From assembly GCA_902776835.1 (NCBI GenBank), contig CACYRK010000015.1, positions 1 through 64,000 on the forward strand: 64,000 bases of DNA. The letters are read 5' to 3'. Of the stretch, positions 33,924-42,134 are shown in pieces (the first letter of the stretch is position 1; each line of letters begins with the position of its first letter). The stretch is from an uncultured Bacteroidales bacterium. Its GTDB lineage: Bacteria; Bacteroidota; Bacteroidia; Bacteroidales; Muribaculaceae. The notes under the pieces are model-generated. The model was not told the DNA's origin. It did not search any database and was given only the letters and a program-made list of their open reading frames with translations. Position numbers and translations under genes: made by a program.

Positions 33924-36154
33924 AGTTGGCGGGGGTCGACCACGCGGGGTGCCGGGGCGGGCTCGGGCTCGGGTTCGGGCTCGGGTGCTGGGGCGTCGGG
34001 CTCGGCGGGCATGAGCCAGTCGATGTCGTCAATATCGTCGATAGCAGGTGCTGTGGGCACCGGTGTTGACTCGAGTTTGGGCTCGGGCAGGGCGTCCTCA
34101 AAGTCGTCGATTGCCGTCAAGGCATTGTCGAGAGCGCCAGCGGGCTTCGGTTTCTCCTCCACCACCTTGCGCTTGGGCTTTGCCTCGGCAGGCTTGCGCT
34201 TGGGCTTCTCGGCGGCTTTGCGCTTGGGCTTTGCCTCTACAGCAACGGTTTTGGCGACTTCAGGCTCGGGCAGAGGATCGAATGTTATTGTCTCATCGGC
34301 CGACAGATCGTTGGGCGAATCCAAAGCAGGTGAATCGAGAGCAGCCGTATCAAGAGCGGGCGTATCGAGGGCCGTATCAAGAGCGGGCGAAACATCAACG
34401 GGCGTATCAAGAGCGGACGCATCGAAGGCCATATCGATGGCGGGCGATGGCGCAGGATGTGCTTTCGGCGTCATTACCACGAAGTCGCTCTGCGCGTCGA
34501 TTTCGGCCTGCTCGGCCCTCAGGGCCAGGTCGGCATTTTCTCGCGTCAGTTCATCGATGCGGTTTTGCAACATAGCGATGCGTCGCGCCGCCGTCGACTT
34601 CTCGGTATTTCGGGCCTCGGCGACTGCATTGGCGATTTGCTGGTCGCGCTCAAGTTGCGCCAACTGCTTCACCAGGCTGTCGCGCTCGCGGCTGATCTGG
34701 TCCTGCTCGTCGACGATGCGACTCATCTCGGCCTCGCGCTGGCCGAGGGCTTTCTTGGTAGCCTCGAGTGCGTCGCGCTGCTCGCCGAGTTGTGCGTTCA
34801 GTTCCTCGACTTGCCGCTGCAACTCTTGCTCGGCGTGTGTGGCACGGTCGCGCTGCTCGGCCTCAATATTGTCGAGGCGTGCCTGCAGGCGGTCGCGCTC
34901 GGCACAGGCATTGTCGAGCGAGGCCTGCAGATGCTCGTTCTGCTCGTTGGCCAGAGTGATGGCTACCTGATGCTGCTCGTCGTTCTGCGAAGCCTTGTCG
35001 AGGCGCTGCTGCGCCTGTTTGAGTTGCTGCTTCAACTCCTCGACCTGCTGCTCGAAATCGTCGGCCAGCGTGCGAGTGGCGGCCAACCGCTGCTTGTAGT
35101 CGTCGATGCGGTTAGCCAGGTCGATATCGCGGCGGTTTTGGCGCTCGGCGGTGTCTTTAGCCTTTTGGTTGAGTTCCTCGATTATCTTGCTGAGCCGCTG
35201 GTTTTGCTGCTGCGAGTCTTGATTGTCTTGATGTGCCTGCTGCTCAGCCTGTTGCACCTGCGATTCGAGAGCGTCCACCTTAGCCTTCAACTCGGCGATC
35301 TCGTCGTCTTTCTGCTGACGGCCGGCTGTTGCCTCGTCGAGTTGCCGCTGCAACTCGGCGGCCGACGACTGCTGCTCGTTGGCGGCGTCGAGTTGTTCGC
35401 GCATCTGCGCATTTTCCTTGCCGACCTCCTCCAGGCGCGCGCTGATGGCATCGAGTTGCTTGCGCCACTTATCGTGCTGCTCGTCCCACTCTTGCTGCGA
35501 GTGCGACTGTGCGGCCTGCCGCTGGGCCTCGTCGAGTTGCTGTTGCAACTGCGCGGCACGCTCCCTTTCTTGAGCGAGTTGTGCGTTTAGCGTGTCGATT
35601 TGCTCGCTCATGTTGTCGAGGTGCGCGGTGTCGAGGCTGTTGGCATCGATGCCGCTTTTCACCTGCAGCACCTTGAGTTTGGTGAGCAGTCCTTTTCGCT
35701 CGATATCGGCACGTTCGGCCTTGAGTTGCAAATCGGCCATGCGCTCGTTCATCTCGTTGACGCGAATCTGTGTTGCTCGCCGCTGTGCCTCGCTGGCCTT
35801 GAGTTGCTCGCGCAACTTCTCCACCACGTCGTCGTCGACAGGCGCGCTTGCCGGCGTCGCCTCGCGTTGCTTGATTCCCGAGAGCAACTGCATGAGCGGC
35901 TTGCGGATGTCATCGGGCAAGTGGCTCAGGTCGGCCTCGCTGGGCAGGTTCAGCGTGCCGGCGGTGGATGCCGCCTTGCCGCGCTGCTGCTCATACTCGT
36001 GCAGCGGAATCACCTTTTCCTCGACGTGCGCGGGCGGCTCGCCGCTGGAGCGGTTGGGATACGGCAACGCCTCGTGGCCGAGGACCAATTCGTCGAGATC
36101 CTCGCCAGCATCGTCGAAGCCTAAGGCTTGCTTTATCTTGCTGAAAAATGCCAT
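33911..36154 (-). CDS. Long coiled-coil protein with C-terminal sliding-clamp-like motif
   Basis: A 747-residue soluble protein with no signal peptide. The N-terminus (MAFFSKIKQALGFDD) is followed by ~100 mixed residues, then a very long coiled coil (about 115-545) rich in Gln, Glu and Ala heptads. A low-complexity region follows (DTALDTPALDTAALDSP repeats, about 575-620), then a Lys/Pro-rich stretch (KPKRKAAEKPKRKPAEAK), then an acidic and Pro-rich tail. The last residues are VDPRQLSLF. QLSLF fits the bacterial beta-clamp-binding consensus QL(S/D)LF, which normally sits at free ends like this. DNA association is an inference; no enzyme domain is present. Confidence 0.82.
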   Translation of the reverse strand: MAFFSKIKQALGFDDAGEDLDELVLGHEALPYPNRSSGEPPAHVEEKVIPLHEYEQQRGKAASTAGTLNLPSEADLSHLPDDIRKPLMQLLSGIKQREATPASAPVDDDVVEKLREQLKASEAQRRATQIRVNEMNERMADLQLKAERADIERKGLLTKLKVLQVKSGIDANSLDTAHLDNMSEQIDTLNAQLAQERERAAQLQQQLDEAQRQAAQSHSQQEWDEQHDKWRKQLDAISARLEEVGKENAQMREQLDAANEQQSSAAELQRQLDEATAGRQQKDDEIAELKAKVDALESQVQQAEQQAHQDNQDSQQQNQRLSKIIEELNQKAKDTAERQNRRDIDLANRIDDYKQRLAATRTLADDFEQQVEELKQQLKQAQQRLDKASQNDEQHQVAITLANEQNEHLQASLDNACAERDRLQARLDNIEAEQRDRATHAEQELQRQVEELNAQLGEQRDALEATKKALGQREAEMSRIVDEQDQISRERDSLVKQLAQLERDQQIANAVAEARNTEKSTAARRIAMLQNRIDELTRENADLALRAEQAEIDAQSDFVVMTPKAHPAPSPAIDMAFDASALDTPVDVSPALDTALDTPALDTAALDSPALDSPNDLSADETITFDPLPEPEVAKTVAVEAKPKRKAAEKPKRKPAEAKPKRKVVEEKPKPAGALDNALTAIDDFEDALPEPKLESTPVPTAPAIDDIDDIDWLMPAEPDAPAPEPEPEPEPAPAPRVVDPRQLSLF

Positions 36155-36247
36155 AAGTCGTTACTCGTTAATTTATTAATAATCAAGCGGTTTCGTCAAT
36201 TCGAGCATTCAATTTTTCACACACGCGCCCTTAGGGGCGATCCTTGC

Positions 36248-39238
36248 TCAATCGTCGTCGACATCGACGGTGTTGATGGGGTCGCAGCCCGGCTTGAACA
36301 CCACGCCGCGGCTCATAGGGCCGTTGATGGCGATGGTGAGCGGCTGGGAGAACTGCACCACACGCGCCCACTCGCTCTCGTAAGTCGTCTCGCAAGCGTC
36401 GAGGTAGTCCATGTCGACCATGCCCTCGCTGTCAATCATAAAGTATCCCACGCCGTAAGAAGTGAGATTTTGGAAGAAATGCGTGCCCTGACTCGGCTCG
36501 ATGTAGCGTCCGGGCAACTCAGTCTCCACAATTAGACGCGCCTGCGCGATATGTGCCCACTTCACCGGGATGCCCAGTGCGGGATCGCTCGACCCCCATC
36601 GTCCTGGCCCGATGAGCATGTAACTTTGATTGCGAGCCGTAAAGTTAGCATTTATTTTTTCAATTTCCGCAGCAATTTGGTAATTATTTTCAAGCGAAAA
36701 ACGTTCGGGCTTGACTATCACGGCGTTACAAACGCCATCAGTTGTGCCATGTCCGAGTGCCTGAAAACTCGACACCAGCAGTTGGTCGGCGGGCACGGTG
36801 AGAATGCGCTCGTCGAGCATCTCGGTGCGGTCGACCATGGGTCGGATTTGCAGCCAGTAGAGCGTGCCGCGATTGTCGTCGGTGGGATTTCTTGCTATGT
36901 TTGCGGCAAACTCCACCTCGACCGGGCGTCCCATTTGCTGCTGCCCTGTGGTGAGCATAAAGTCGACGATATTTGCCAGCGGGAACACGCCATGGCGCAG
37001 CACCCCGGCAAATGTCACCACCTTGCGTCCACGCTGCTGGTCGTTGTCGACCAGGCGCTCATTTTCAAAGTCGTAGGTCGACACCATGTGTCGCAACTCG
37101 CCACGGTCGGCGGCCTCCTGGATGGGCAGCCGGGCGATGTTGAAGCCCTCGTCGATGGTGAAATGCTCGTCGACCATACTCAGGTCGAGCGCCTCGAAGG
37201 TGGTCTGCGTGTCGCGCAACGCGAGTTGCAACGTGCTGGTTTGCAGCACATGGCGCGGATGTCGCGGCGAGAAGCGCAGAGCGCGGCTGCCGTCCACGAT
37301 ATGTTTTCCCAGTCCCACGGCGAGTTCGCACACGCCGTCGCCGGGCTTTTCCTTGCCAAGCGGATAATAGTTGATTGAGCGTCCCACGCCCGACATTGCC
37401 GGGAAGTAATATTGGCCGTGTTTCTCGCCCACCACCTCCTGGATGATGACCGCCATCTTCTCCTGGTCGATGACGTTGCTTGTGGCAACCATATACGCCT
37501 TGCTCTCGCGGTAGAACACTGATGCGTACACCGCCTTGACGGCCTGTGCCAGCAGTTTGATGGCCGCCATCTTGTCGCTCAGGCGCGGAATCATATATGT
37601 GGCATAGACGCCGGCAAAGGGCTGGTAATGGCTATCCTCGAGCAGACTGCTGCTGCGCACGGCCAGCGGCGAGTCCATCACGTTGTAAATCGTGGCGAAG
37701 TCGTCGATAAACTTGTCGGGCAACTGGGCGCGCTGGAAGGCGTCGAGAATCACCTCGTCGGGGGCGTTGCTCAGCGCCAGCGGGTAGAGGTCGTTCTCCT
37801 CCATAAACGCGTCGAACACGTCGGTGCAAAGCACGATCGTGTGCGGGATGCGCACGGTCACGCCCTCGAAGTTGTCGCACACCGGGTGGCGCTTGATGAT
37901 TGAGTCGATAAACGCCAGGCCGCGGCCCTTGCCACCGAGCGAACCTTGCCCGATGCGTGCGAAGTTGGAGTAGAAGTCGTAGCGGTCGTGCTTAAACTCG
38001 GCCACAACGCCGCGGTTTTTCATCTTGCGGTACTTGGCGATGATGTCGCGCAGCAACTGTCGCACGGCGGGCACACCGCTGAGGTCGGGCAGGCGGTGCT
38101 GCTTGGCCACCTGAGCCAGCGGGAACAGTGCGCGCGAATAGAGCCAACGCGAGATGTCGTTGGTTTGCGCATGATACACGAGCGACTCGCCAGGGATGTC
38201 GTCGAGATGGTCCTGCAAGTCCTTGAGGTCGCGCAGCCGCATGATTTCGGCGCCGTTGGCGGGGTTGCGCACCACAAAGTCGCCGAAGCCAAACAGGTCG
38301 GTGACGGCCTTGCCCAGGTCGACGGGCAGTTTCTTGCTGTTCTTGTCGAGGAAGACGCCACGGAAGCCGCTCACGCGCTCGCTGTTCTCGCTCTCGCTCG
38401 ACTCGATGATGATGGGCAGGTAGGGGTCGCGACGGCGCAACTCATGAGCCAGCGTGATACCGGCGCTGCGGTCTTTCACGCCCTCGTGCTTGAACGACAC
38501 GTCGCTGATTACGCCCAGCATATTGTCGCTGTACTGCTCGTAGAGCGTCATTGCCTCCTCGTAGTCGCGCGCGAGCATCACCTTTGGGCGTCCGCGCATG
38601 CGCAGCATGGCCTCGTGGGCGTTAAGTGCCTCGGTCGAGAAGCGCTGGCTCTGCTGCAGGATGAACTTGTAGAGCGTGGGCAGCACCGACGAGTAGAAGC
38701 GCACCGAGTCCTCGACGAGCATAATCATCTGCACGCCCACCTCGAGCACGTCGTGCGGGGCGTTCATCTTGTCCTCGAGCAACTTGATGATGGCCACCAG
38801 CAGGTCGACGTTTCCCAGCCAACTGAACACGTAGTCCACGCCGCTGAAGTCCTCACCAGCCAACCGCCGCGACACCTCGCGCGAGAAAGGGGTGAGCACG
38901 ACAAAAGGCACGTCGGGATAGTCGCGCTTGAAGTCGAGGGCGCGCTCGAAGGTCTCGGCCACGTCGACGCCCGGCATGGCGATAATCAGGTCGTAATGTT
39001 TCTCGGCCAGCGAGGCGAAAGCCTCGTCGTAGTTGCTGACCAGCGTCACGCGGGGCGGCGAACTAAGGTTGAGCGACATGTACTCCATGAAGATGCGTTC
39101 CTCGATGCGTCCGTCCTCCTCGAGCATAAAGGCGTCGTAGGTGCTGGCCACGAGCAGCACGTTGTAGATGCGCTGCTGCATCAGGTCGTTGAACGCCGTA
39201 TCCTTGAGATAAAGTTGGCTGAGCATTGATTCTTCCAT
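36248..39238 (-). CDS. Receiver-domain protein fused to a PEP-synthase-type ATP-grasp domain
   Basis: A 996-residue protein. The N-terminal ~350 residues contain two CheY-like regions. The first (VLLVASTYDAFM, HYDLIIAMPG) is degenerate. The second keeps LVEDS (about 174-178), GVISDVSF with a candidate phospho-Asp, and PIIIESS. From ~430 a pyruvate-phosphate-dikinase/PEP-synthase nucleotide-binding domain follows (GQGSLGGKGRGLAF, VRSSSLLEDSHYQPFAG, LYWLQIRPMVD). The phosphohistidine swivel domain and the PEP/pyruvate barrel are absent, so it cannot be a normal PEP synthase. Proteins of this build occur across Bacteroidales without known function. Confidence 0.8.
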   Translation of the reverse strand: MEESMLSQLYLKDTAFNDLMQQRIYNVLLVASTYDAFMLEEDGRIEERIFMEYMSLNLSSPPRVTLVSNYDEAFASLAEKHYDLIIAMPGVDVAETFERALDFKRDYPDVPFVVLTPFSREVSRRLAGEDFSGVDYVFSWLGNVDLLVAIIKLLEDKMNAPHDVLEVGVQMIMLVEDSVRFYSSVLPTLYKFILQQSQRFSTEALNAHEAMLRMRGRPKVMLARDYEEAMTLYEQYSDNMLGVISDVSFKHEGVKDRSAGITLAHELRRRDPYLPIIIESSESENSERVSGFRGVFLDKNSKKLPVDLGKAVTDLFGFGDFVVRNPANGAEIMRLRDLKDLQDHLDDIPGESLVYHAQTNDISRWLYSRALFPLAQVAKQHRLPDLSGVPAVRQLLRDIIAKYRKMKNRGVVAEFKHDRYDFYSNFARIGQGSLGGKGRGLAFIDSIIKRHPVCDNFEGVTVRIPHTIVLCTDVFDAFMEENDLYPLALSNAPDEVILDAFQRAQLPDKFIDDFATIYNVMDSPLAVRSSSLLEDSHYQPFAGVYATYMIPRLSDKMAAIKLLAQAVKAVYASVFYRESKAYMVATSNVIDQEKMAVIIQEVVGEKHGQYYFPAMSGVGRSINYYPLGKEKPGDGVCELAVGLGKHIVDGSRALRFSPRHPRHVLQTSTLQLALRDTQTTFEALDLSMVDEHFTIDEGFNIARLPIQEAADRGELRHMVSTYDFENERLVDNDQQRGRKVVTFAGVLRHGVFPLANIVDFMLTTGQQQMGRPVEVEFAANIARNPTDDNRGTLYWLQIRPMVDRTEMLDERILTVPADQLLVSSFQALGHGTTDGVCNAVIVKPERFSLENNYQIAAEIEKINANFTARNQSYMLIGPGRWGSSDPALGIPVKWAHIAQARLIVETELPGRYIEPSQGTHFFQNLTSYGVGYFMIDSEGMVDMDYLDACETTYESEWARVVQFSQPLTIAINGPMSRGVVFKPGCDPINTVDVDDD

Positions 39239-39261
39239 AACTTTCTTTTTTAGAAGGTTTT

Positions 39262-39331
39262 AAGGTCTTTAAAGACTTTAAAGTCATTAAGGACCTTTAT
39301 GGACTATAAAGGCATTAAGGTCATCAAGGAC
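39262..39331. repeat. 9-base-period array of AAGGTCTTT-like units
   Basis: AAGGTC, AAAGAC, AAAGTC, AAGGAC, ATGGAC, AAAGGC, AAGGTC and AAGGAC begin at 39262, 39271, 39280, 39289, 39299, 39308, 39317 and 39326. The period is nine bases with one single-base slip. It fills most of the 121-base gap after topA. Confidence 0.85.
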
Positions 39332-39359
39332 GTGGGTCCCTAATGACCTTAATGGCGAT

Positions 39360-41705
39360 TTAACTCTTTTTTGCTGCGCGGCGGCGCGTAGCGGGCTTCG
39401 ACGCGTTGCTGTCGTCGGCCACGATGGCCCGGCAATCGTCGAGCGTGAGTGCCTCGGCATCGGTCTTTCTTGGGATTTTGTAGTTCTTTCCCTTGAACAC
39501 GATATAAGGGCCGTAGCGGCCGTTGCGCACCTGCAGGTCGGGCTCCTCGTCGAAGGTCTTGAGCACGCTTTGTGCCGCCAGACGCTGCTTGTTGGCAAAG
39601 ATTTCCAGAGCCTGCTCCTGGGTGATCACCAGCGGGTCGAGGTTCTTGGGAATCGACACATTGTCCTTGCCGTGCTTCACATAGGGGCCGAAGCGCCCCA
39701 CGGCCACCACCATGGGCTCGCCGTCGACATCACCGAGCGTGCGCGGCAACTCGAAGAGTTTCAGCGCCTGCTCGAGGGTGATGGTAGCCACGCTCTGGTC
39801 GCGCATCAGCGAGGCAAAGCGGGGCTTCTCCTCGTCGTCGCTGCTGCCCAACTGCACCAGCGGGCCGTAACGGCCGATTTTTACGCTCACCGGCTTGCCC
39901 GTGGCGGGGTCAGTGCCCAGCACACGCTCGCCGACCTTGTGCTCGAGGCGCAAGGTCGACACCTGGTCGATATTGGGGTGGAACGTCTCGTAGAACTTGG
40001 CGATTTCCTCGTTCCACTGCTCCTTGCCCTCGGCGATGTCGTCGAAGTTGCTCTCGACGCTTGCCGTGAAGTTATAGTCGAGGATGTCGGGGAAATAACG
40101 CATCAGGAACTCGTTGACGACCATACCCACGTCGGTGGGGATGAGTTTGCCCTTCTCGCCGCCCACGAGTTCGCTCTTTTTGCGCACGGCAATCTTGCCG
40201 CCATGCAGCGTAATCACCTCATATTCGCGCTTCTCGCCCTTGCTCTCGCCGCGCTGCACGTAGTCGCGTGCCTGGATGGTGGAGATGGTGGGGGCGTAGG
40301 TCGACGGGCGACCGATGCCCAACTCTTCCATGCGTCGCACCAGCGAAGCCTCGGTGTAGCGCACGGGCTGCTGCGTGAAGCGCTGTGTGGCCACCATGTC
40401 GCCGGCGGTGAGCGTCATCGACTTCTCGATGTGCGGCAGCACGGCCACCTCGGCATCGTTGTTCTCGTCGTCGGTCGACTCCATGTACACCTTCAAGAAA
40501 CCGTCGAACTTGATCACCTCGCCGGTGGCGGTGAAGGAGTAATTGCTGGTGTCCTGGCCGTGAGTGTCGATAGCGATGTCGACGGTGGTGCGCTCGAGTT
40601 CGGCGTCGGCCATCTGCGACGCGATGGTGCGCTTCCAAATCAGGTTATAGAGTTTTTTCTCTTGTGCGTTGCCTGTGATTTCGTGCTTGCTGATGTAGGT
40701 GGGGCGAATAGCCTCGTGGGCCTCTTGCGCACCCTTGCTGGTAGTGCGGTAGCGGCGCGTGCGCAGGTAGCGCTCGGTGTGCAACTCCTTAATCTCGTTG
40801 CTGATGGTGCCCATGGCCAGATTGCTCAAGTTGACCGAGTCGGTACGCATGTAGGTGATGTGACCGGCCTCGTAGAGCGCCTGGGCCACGCGCATGGTCT
40901 GGCTCACAGAGAAGCCGAGTTTGCGAGCGGCCTCCTGCTGCAGCGTGCTGGTGGTGAACGGTGGCGCGGGCGACTTCTTCACGGGCTTCACCTGCACGTC
41001 GCTCACGTTGAAACTGGCGCCGGTGCACATGTTCAGGAAGTCGACAGCCTGCTCATGGGTGGCGATGCGGTGGTTGAGTTCGGCGGTGAACTCGGCGTCG
41101 CTGCCCGGCACGGCAAACTTGGCTGTGATGCGGTAATACTGCTCGCTGCGGAAGTCGCGTATCTCCTGCTCGCGCTCAGCGATGAGACGCACGGCCACGC
41201 TCTGCACACGTCCGGCCGAGAGGCCTGGCTTTATTTTCTTCCACAGCACGGGCGACAACTCGAAGCCCACGATGCGGTCGAGCACGCGACGCGCCTGCTG
41301 GGCGTCCACCAGGTTGCGGTCGATGTCGCGCGGATGCTCGATGGCCTCGAGGATCGCCGGCTTGGTGATTTCGTGGAACACGATACGGCGCGTCTTTGCC
41401 GGGTCGAGTTCGAGCACCTCGTTCAGGTGCCACGCGATGGCTTCTCCCTCGCGGTCCTCATCGCTTGCCAGCCACACGGTGCTGGCCTTGCTGGCTGCGC
41501 TGCGCAGATTTTTTACTATATCCTTTTTGTCGGCAGGAATCTCATAGATGGGCTCAAAACCATTAGCCACGTCGATGCTGAAATCCTTGGTGTGCAGGTC
41601 GCGGATGTGACCATAACTCGACATCACCTTGTAGTCCTTACCCAGAAATTTTTCGATAGTTTTCGCCTTGGCAGGCGACTCAACGATTACCAAATTGTCA
41701 GGCAT
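39360..41705 (-). CDS. topA: DNA topoisomerase I (type IA)
   Basis: A 781-residue enzyme that relaxes negative supercoils. The Toprim domain is at the N-terminus (NLVIVESPAKAKTIEKFLG; DEDREGE at 82-88). The catalytic tyrosine is Y285 in GHITYMRTDS. The C-terminus carries the topoisomerase C-terminal repeats (GRYGPLVQLG, GRFGPYVKHGKDN, GRYGPYIVFKGKNYKIP) in place of Cys4 zinc fingers, then a basic tail. The start ATG is at 41705. A -7 box at 41958 predicts a leader of ~245 bases that contains a large inverted-repeat element. The receiver/ATP-grasp and coiled-coil genes follow on the same strand, perhaps cotranscribed. Confidence 0.97.
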   Translation of the reverse strand: MPDNLVIVESPAKAKTIEKFLGKDYKVMSSYGHIRDLHTKDFSIDVANGFEPIYEIPADKKDIVKNLRSAASKASTVWLASDEDREGEAIAWHLNEVLELDPAKTRRIVFHEITKPAILEAIEHPRDIDRNLVDAQQARRVLDRIVGFELSPVLWKKIKPGLSAGRVQSVAVRLIAEREQEIRDFRSEQYYRITAKFAVPGSDAEFTAELNHRIATHEQAVDFLNMCTGASFNVSDVQVKPVKKSPAPPFTTSTLQQEAARKLGFSVSQTMRVAQALYEAGHITYMRTDSVNLSNLAMGTISNEIKELHTERYLRTRRYRTTSKGAQEAHEAIRPTYISKHEITGNAQEKKLYNLIWKRTIASQMADAELERTTVDIAIDTHGQDTSNYSFTATGEVIKFDGFLKVYMESTDDENNDAEVAVLPHIEKSMTLTAGDMVATQRFTQQPVRYTEASLVRRMEELGIGRPSTYAPTISTIQARDYVQRGESKGEKREYEVITLHGGKIAVRKKSELVGGEKGKLIPTDVGMVVNEFLMRYFPDILDYNFTASVESNFDDIAEGKEQWNEEIAKFYETFHPNIDQVSTLRLEHKVGERVLGTDPATGKPVSVKIGRYGPLVQLGSSDDEEKPRFASLMRDQSVATITLEQALKLFELPRTLGDVDGEPMVVAVGRFGPYVKHGKDNVSIPKNLDPLVITQEQALEIFANKQRLAAQSVLKTFDEEPDLQVRNGRYGPYIVFKGKNYKIPRKTDAEALTLDDCRAIVADDSNASKPATRRRAAKKS

Positions 41706-41798
41706 ATTCTATTTTGCTTTATTTATTTCTCAAGTTTCAAAAACTCCCGAAACTTGAACTGCTTAAGATGTGTTCTATAAATTAATAAAAAGTCAGGA

Positions 41799-41939
41799 TG
41801 GGTTCTTGGCTGTTTTTGTTTCTTTTCGGCATCTGCTGCGTTAAAGTCTCGCAACATAGCCCGCTATGCTGCTTCACCTTTAACTTCGCATCTACTCGAA
41901 AATAAATCAAAAACATCTCAAGGTAATTTACATAACCCA
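41799..41939 (-). repeat. Large imperfect inverted repeat in the predicted topA leader
   Basis: Nested pairing arms, outside in: TGGGTT (41799-41804) with AACCCA (41934-41939); CTTG (41805) with CAAG (41919); GTTTTTG (41812-41818) with CAAAAAC (41908-41914); TTTTCG (41823) with CGAAAA (41897); GTTAAAG (41840) with CTTTAAC (41878); GCAACATAG (41851) with CTATGCTGC (41864) around a four-base loop. GCATCTGCT and GCATCTACT recur as direct copies in the internal loop. It could be a structured leader RNA or a MITE-like insertion. A short frame across it looks non-coding. Confidence 0.75.
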
Positions 41940-41957
41940 CCTTTAAAAAATCGGGTG

Positions 41958-41965
41958 CAAAATTA
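41958..41965 (-). promoter_or_regulatory. Candidate -7 box for topA
   Basis: The minus strand reads TAATTTTG. The expected transcription start is near 41951, about 12 bases before the inverted-repeat element. No -33 element at normal spacing was found. Confidence 0.5.
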
Positions 41966-42057
41966 GGCAAAATTTTTCTTCCATATATAATAATGTGTAA
42001 AATTTAACAATTTCACCACCTTTGACATGTGTTTTTGGGGCGTATAGGCGAAATGCT

Positions 42058-42096
42058 ATCGGGGCGGGGATGGCATTGCGTCATCCCCGCCCCGAT
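42058..42096. other. Perfect GC-rich hairpin downstream of secDF
   Basis: A 15-base perfect stem, ATCGGGGCGGGGATG (42058-42072) with 42082-42096, and a nine-base loop, 39 bases past the secDF stop. No T-run follows on the minus strand, so it may stabilise the mRNA 3' end more than terminate. A smaller hairpin, GGCTGC-AA-GCAGCC, lies at 42109-42122. Confidence 0.7.
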
Positions 42097-42134
42097 GTGC
42101 GGTTAAGCGGCTGCAAGCAGCCTATGCGATAATG

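Noticed and set aside
37946..39229. Plus-strand open frame of 427 codons opposite the receiver/ATP-grasp gene
   Set aside because: Antisense shadow with biased composition.
36248..39238. Functional phosphoenolpyruvate synthase
   Set aside because: The phosphohistidine domain and the PEP/pyruvate barrel are absent, so the usual reaction cannot run.
39570..41780. Plus-strand open frame of 736 codons opposite topA
   Set aside because: Antisense shadow of topA; His- and Gly-rich nonsense composition.
41782..41970. Small protein-coding gene upstream of topA
   Set aside because: TTG start, frame explained by the nested inverted repeat; more likely RNA structure or an insert.
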